Below are positions 59,701 to 64,000 of a DNA stretch of 64,000 nucleotides, in pieces (position 1 is the stretch's first letter; each line of letters starts with the position of its first letter). The stretch is from NCBI RefSeq assembly GCF_025698545.1, contig NC_068572.1:5642001-5706000 (forward strand), read 5' to 3'. The DNA is from Gossypium raimondii. Lineage: Eukaryota; Streptophyta; Magnoliopsida; Malvales; Malvaceae. The notes below the pieces were generated by a model that was not told the DNA's origin, made no database searches, and worked only from the letters and a program-made list of their open reading frames with translations. The position numbers were made by a program, and so were the translations under genes.

Positions 59701-59848
59701 ACCCACCTAAAATCACCAACAATATAGATTAAAACCTAACTTCATATGTATTCTTATTACTAAAACATAAAATAAGAGGAACCCAACATACAACATCAGC
59801 AGTAGGAGCTGTAATTCCAGATGGGACTTGTTGTTCAGTAGATGCCAT
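56705..59848 (-). CDS. G3BP: G3BP-like protein (NTF2 domain, RRM, RGG tail)
   Basis: RNA-binding protein of the Ras-GAP SH3-binding protein family, which nucleates stress granules. Nine minus-strand coding exons join in phase to 470 residues: 59848-59792, 59706-59569, 59018-58730, 58651-58425, 58311-58128, 57995-57874, 57790-57731, 57406-57343 and 56976-56705. The NTF2-like domain covers about residues 18-138 (VGNAFVHQYYLILHQSP, then FTQSFFLAPQDKGYFVLND). An acidic linker (IEEEEVPVAEVVDEIP) and KKSYASI follow. The RRM has RNP2 IYVKGL and RNP1 KGFCFGFVEF (339-348). The tail is glycine/arginine-rich, with GGGGRGY and NNRGGYSNRRG. The intron after exon 8 has a GC donor (G|GCAAGT); the others are GT-AG. 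A 5' UTR intron probably runs from about 60264 to 59863. Confidence 0.93.
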
Positions 59849-60480
59849 TGCCAATTTGGTGCCTACAAAGCAACGAAATACAAATTCAAATCACTAACAT
59901 AAATCAAACCAAAAACCCAAACTAAGATTTAAGCCTAAAGGAACAATATGTTTTAGTCCGCAAATAGTCAAAACGTCCACCGAACAAATAAAGTATTGAG
60001 CTATCGAATATACTGTAAAAAGTCCCGGAAATTTCTTTCAGAGAAAACAAACAGACCTAATAGATCCACAGAATGAACTTCTTGTTCAGAGTTAAAACCA
60101 ATCGTATCTATTTATTGAGAAAAGTTCAGCATTTTTTTCCACTAAATCTGAACGTTAATGGTTGATATAAGAGGTTAAAGCAACAAAAATAATGAAATAA
60201 AAAAGAAGAAGCGAAATGGAGAAACAGAAATGAAGTGAAGAATAGTTGAGAAATGAGGATTTACCTGAGCTTTTAGATTTGAATCGCAAAGTATTTATAT
60301 TTATATGAACTTCGTTTTTTGGTTGTTGATGGCCTTTCACTGACCTCCCTTTTCCAATGGGTTGTTTGGCGCTTTCTAGGGTTTTTGTGGATCTTGAAGA
60401 GGCGCGAGACCGAGGGAGGAATGTGAGATGACTCGGCTCAGCTGAAACAGGGTTTTTGGCTTTTATAGTTGGAAAAAAAA
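59849..60480 (-). promoter_or_regulatory. 5' leader, putative leader intron and promoter of G3BP-like gene
   Basis: On the minus strand a donor-like ctcag|gtaaatcc near 60264 and an acceptor tttgtag near 59863 would define a leader intron of about 400 bases ending 15 bases before the ATG. A TATA-like tatttatat lies at about 60292-60300 (as read on the plus strand). This is inferred from splice-like words only. Confidence 0.45.
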
Positions 60481-62834
60481 TATGTTATAATTTTCAAATT
60501 TACATTTAAATAATTGCCTCTGCCTTCTGAATTTGAGTTATAAAATTGGTTTGATGTGTTATTTAAAATTAAATATTAAATATAATTATATTATTTAATA
60601 AAATATAATATAATTTTAAATAAAATAAAATAAAATAAAAATAATTGAATTTATTTACTAATTTTTATTGCGAATTATCAAACATGTCTAAAATATTAAG
60701 TTGTTGAAAATATTATTTTTAATTAATTGAATTTTTCAGCATTTTATCGATAAGGTCTAAATCTTCCCAATTCTTTCTTAAGGATAGATTATCATTTTGT
60801 TGATAAAAATATGATTTTATATAATTAATATACATGATATTTAAATTCCTTTAAATATCATTTTATTATTTATATAAAATAAATGAAATAAAAAATCATA
60901 ATCAAAATGTACACGAGTCCCACAAAAGCTCAAAAAGACAATTAAAAATTAAATCAAGACATCACGGCAAACTCCCTTAAAATAGGCTTTAATCAATGAT
61001 AAGAGAGGCTCATGTCGATAGCCATTTGAACGAGTAGAACCACCTTGATACAAAAGAGCTTAGTTGCATCACTCTTATTTGTGGTGGAAACATTGTTACT
61101 GACAGTAGCGAAGTAAAATAATAATAATAATTTTGTCATTTTAATAACTTATATCTTTATAAATTTTAAAAGATTAAATTAAAATTTTATCATTTTTTAG
61201 GAGCAAAATGTACTATTTTAATATTTTATAAATTACAAAGGGACCTAAAAAGAAAATTTCCGTTTTAAGGGGGTTGGGTCCTGCCAACTCCCTAGCTCCG
61301 CCATGCTTACTAACTTGAAACAAACAATGAGAAGCTTGGAACATAGCAAAGATAAAATCTCTAGAAAATCGAAAAATGCCATCTATAGCAAACCTCTAAA
61401 ATTAATCACTAACAAATGATAACTGCTAATAACATCCAAAGTGGAAGGGACTAAGATCCCACTTGCAAATGAGCGGAAGCCCAAGGATCTTACTATAAAG
61501 CTTTTATAAATGAGGTCTCTTCAATCTTCATGTTGAAAAATGATGGAATGTTGGAAAAGGAGGAAGCAAACCCCATCAAGAGAAGGATATGGGAGAAGAG
61601 ATAGAAGAAACAATAGGGAGGAATGGATGAAGTGGAAGAGGGAGTAAGGGCCAGTAGTCGTTTGGCTGACAGGAAAAAGAGAATGAGTTGGGTCATGGGG
61701 TTTCTAGGTGGTTTCCTTTTAATTGGCTAATTGGTTATACAAAGTTTAGTGCAATGAATTTTTTTGGGTGCCGCAGCATTTTTGGTAATGCTCGTGAAAA
61801 ATATGATTATTTATTATGGAAAAAAAGATAAAAATATTTAACGGGTGTCATTGATTTGTCAGTAGTACCAAAAACTTTTCAACTTTTTTTTGATGTCGCG
61901 CTAAGTCAGGCGGCACCCATTAAATTTTTTAAAAAATTTTCCTTTTAAGTGCCACCACGTGTCCTTTTTATTTTTTATTTTATTTCTTTTTTTTTTCTTC
62001 TCAAATGAAAACTTTAGCCGCCGTAATCAATAGTCACTGACTTCTACTATTCAAATCTCCTAGTAGTCGACTCTAAATATTCTAAAACAATGACCAAAAT
62101 CAATGTTGCTTGACATGATGGCGACACCTAAAAAATATTTTTAAAAATTTTAATGGGTGCCACCTAACATACCAACACAATATATATTGTCTTTTTTTTT
62201 CTCCACCATGAATATTTGTATTTTTCATGGGTATTAGGAAAAATATATATTGGTGCAGAGTGACACAATGACGGCACCCAAATTTTTTTTTTTAAAAAAA
62301 GTCGATCATTAGCTCTTCATTGGGGGCCAGCACTGACGGACATTGTGGATTTCATGTCATTTTCGTATATAATTTTTCACTTGAGTTATTTTTATAATTA
62401 ATTAATTAAATTGGGTTATTTAAAACAATATCCAGAAACTAACATGTAAATGGTGTCCATGTATTAGATTACAATTTTTTAATGGGACTTAACCAGGTAA
62501 AGAAAAGCCAAAACAAACAAATAGAAGAGAGATATTTTGAAGGATTTAAGTATGTCGGGGTTGATTGATTAAGTGTATTTTCACTCATCTTGCAATTTTG
62601 GTTTCTAATTCAAACATTAGTATACAATATTACAATTTTTTTTTTGTAAGAAGCTTTTCGAACTTCATGTATGTTTGTATGAAGTTTGTATGAAGTTCGT
62701 GTTAAGTTTACAAGATCATAGTAAGGTTCTTTTGCTAGTATTTTCTTTGTAATATATATATGTGTGTTATTATGTTATTGTGATTTCATATTTTGTGCTA
62801 AGTTTTGATCGAGGCTTTTCTATTACATGTTTCA
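60481..62834. other. AT-rich and repeat-like intergenic DNA
   Basis: No gene. Around 61110-61303 a degraded element end reads gggggttgggtcctgccaac then ccctagctccgcc, like the fragment in FatA intron 1. From 61760 to 62300, gggtgccgc, ggcggcaccc, ggcgacacc, gggtgccacc and acggcaccc recur in both orientations, suggesting several short repeat pieces. Confidence 0.4.
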
Positions 62835-63231
62835 GGTTACAAACAAAAAGTAAAGGATATTGTTGAAAGAGCTTTATTCCTTGAACTGGGTTTGCCTAAT
62901 GAAGTTGGTCACACTGGAAGAGCAGGCAGGGCTGTGATCGTTCGAGATCTTGACCTGTTTTCATACTGTGTGTTAGTGCTTGCTCCCGTTTCAGGTCAAG
63001 TGTCATGTAGGATATGTGCCATCCTGTGATTGGGTAGTGAGGTTAAGCAAACTCACTAGAGTAGCGGATGTGTTTGTGAAACGACTGCAAGACCCACAAC
63101 GTCTAGCAGATGAAGTATGTTCAACTCTGCACCTAGGAATCAAGCCTGCAGGGGTTGCTGTGATTGTCCAGTGTTTGCACATTCCTTTCCCAAACCTGGA
63201 ACCAATCGTTGATGGGCATCAAAACCACTAA
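62835..63231 (+). pseudogene. GTP cyclohydrolase I fragment (folate pathway)
   Basis: The first frame reads GYKQKVKDIVERALF, then IVRDLDLFSYC. After a frame change near 62970 the text continues LPFQVKCHVGYVP, VVRLSKLTRVADVFVKRLQD, RLADEVCSTLHLGIKPAGVA and FPNLEPI. This order is the catalytic C-terminal part of a plant GTP cyclohydrolase I repeat, the first enzyme of pterin/folate synthesis. A ttcag acceptor directly precedes GYKQ, which suggests a genomic rather than a cDNA-derived copy. The N-terminal region is missing and the 3' end is lost after FPNLEPI, where repeat-like DNA starts. Non-functional. Confidence 0.85.
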
Positions 63232-64000
63232 ATAAAAATAATCCTACAATAAAATAACTCTAAACAGTAGTAAAGAGTAGTAGGGTCGATTCCACAGAGA
63301 TTGGTGATTATGATAAACTTTCGTATTTTTCTCGTGGACATAATTTTTTGTGCCTATAATCATGGCAAAAGATGTGTCCACGACTCCAAACGATCCACTG
63401 AAAAATAAATAAATTATGAGATTTTCGAAATGACTAGAAATTAAATAAATGAAATAGCATAAATAAACAATTAAATAAATTGAAAATAAAATTAAATTGG
63501 GAAATAAATTCAAATTTTGTAAACAGAGTTATAAAGTCTTAGCCCTAGACTCGATGGATTCCGGTTTTTGAATCGATCCTTGAAAATTAGTTTTCTCATC
63601 CAAACAATAAGCTGATTATAGGTATGCCTTGCAAACTAACCCTTATCGATTGTCTAAATGCGATATATGCATTCGCAATTCAAGACCCTGGCAGCCTTGC
63701 GTTATGAAGAACCCAACTCGGATTAACAACCTCAACCGCCCAGAAGTTTAAATCCAATCACAATCTCCCTTAACTTGTTCACAGAAATCCGAATATAGCA
63801 CGGCCGACTTGACTTCCCAACTGTACGCCAAAACAACTCCAACCCAACGTACTTTTTGAATTGAAATCGAGTTAACTTTAAGGGATAAATTTGTCAATCT
63901 CAATATTCCAGAGAGATGGTGAATACCAATTTGAAGGATTTTTAATGCAGATACAATTTCTCACGATTGTTGACCGGAAAGAATACCGACCTAAAGCTAA
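63232..64000. repeat. repeat-like non-coding block at window end
   Basis: Begins AT-rich with ggtcgattccacagagattgg near 63283, then about 250 bases of AT-rich text, then a more mixed non-coding block (tcgatggattccggtttttg and following). No protein frame. Probably part of an interspersed element that continues beyond the window; class unknown. Confidence 0.35.

Noticed and set aside
1-64000. CRISPR arrays, bacterial operons or rRNA genes
   Set aside because: Introns, transit peptides and plant repeats show nuclear plant DNA; no regularly spaced direct repeats or rRNA text was seen. tRNA genes could not be excluded by eye, but none was recognised.

Overview
This window looks like AT-rich nuclear DNA of a dicot plant. 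Genes are sparse, have many introns with GT-AG splice sites, and sit among large amounts of decayed transposon sequence. The protein sequences and the repeat style (CACACGG-type LTR motifs, GGCCCGG-rich hAT ends) suggest Malvaceae, most likely cotton (Gossypium). That is recognition, not a database result. All exon models were joined by eye from reading frames, splice dinucleotides and phase. Each of the six models closes to a whole number of codons.

Intact genes, left to right: a VAMP72-type R-SNARE (minus, 6654-10225, 5 exons); ribosomal protein L13a/uL13 (plus, 12182-14190, 4 exons); a plastid-type DedA/SNARE-associated (VTT-domain) membrane protein (minus, 21674-25995, 11 exons); SUMO (plus, 37195-37815, 3 exons); adenylate kinase isoenzyme 6 (plus, 40011-41673, 3 exons); a FatA acyl-ACP thioesterase (minus, 42397-44854, 7 exons), convergent with AK6; and a G3BP-like NTF2-RRM-RGG protein (minus, 56705-59848, 9 coding exons, one with a GC-AG intron). 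They are unrelated housekeeping genes, not a pathway.

Broken genes and mobile DNA fill the spaces. There is a gag-like relic near 17.7-19.5 kb and an endogenous caulimovirid (pararetrovirus) fragment on the minus strand at 31.9-35.2 kb, with nucleocapsid, protease, reverse transcriptase and RNase H pieces broken by frameshifts and stops. There is also a piece of GTP cyclohydrolase I at 62.8-63.2 kb. Two members of one non-autonomous hAT family are delimited exactly by terminal inverted repeats (TIRs) and 8-bp target duplications: 30031-31301 and 47803-50239. The second carries an NB-LRR resistance-gene fragment, and a nearby duplicate of its target without the insertion lies at 51620-51838. 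A long-TIR (Mutator-like) element at 54186-55614 encloses a less AT-rich core with a small membrane- or secretion-type ORF. Several MITE-like inverted-repeat elements and a short repeat family dispersed in introns complete the picture.

The best leads are the hAT element with its NLR cargo and empty-site paralogue, the long-TIR element with its enclosed ORF, the tripled splice-acceptor/exon-start unit in intron 1 of L13a, and a 37-bp inverted repeat between AK6 and FatA.
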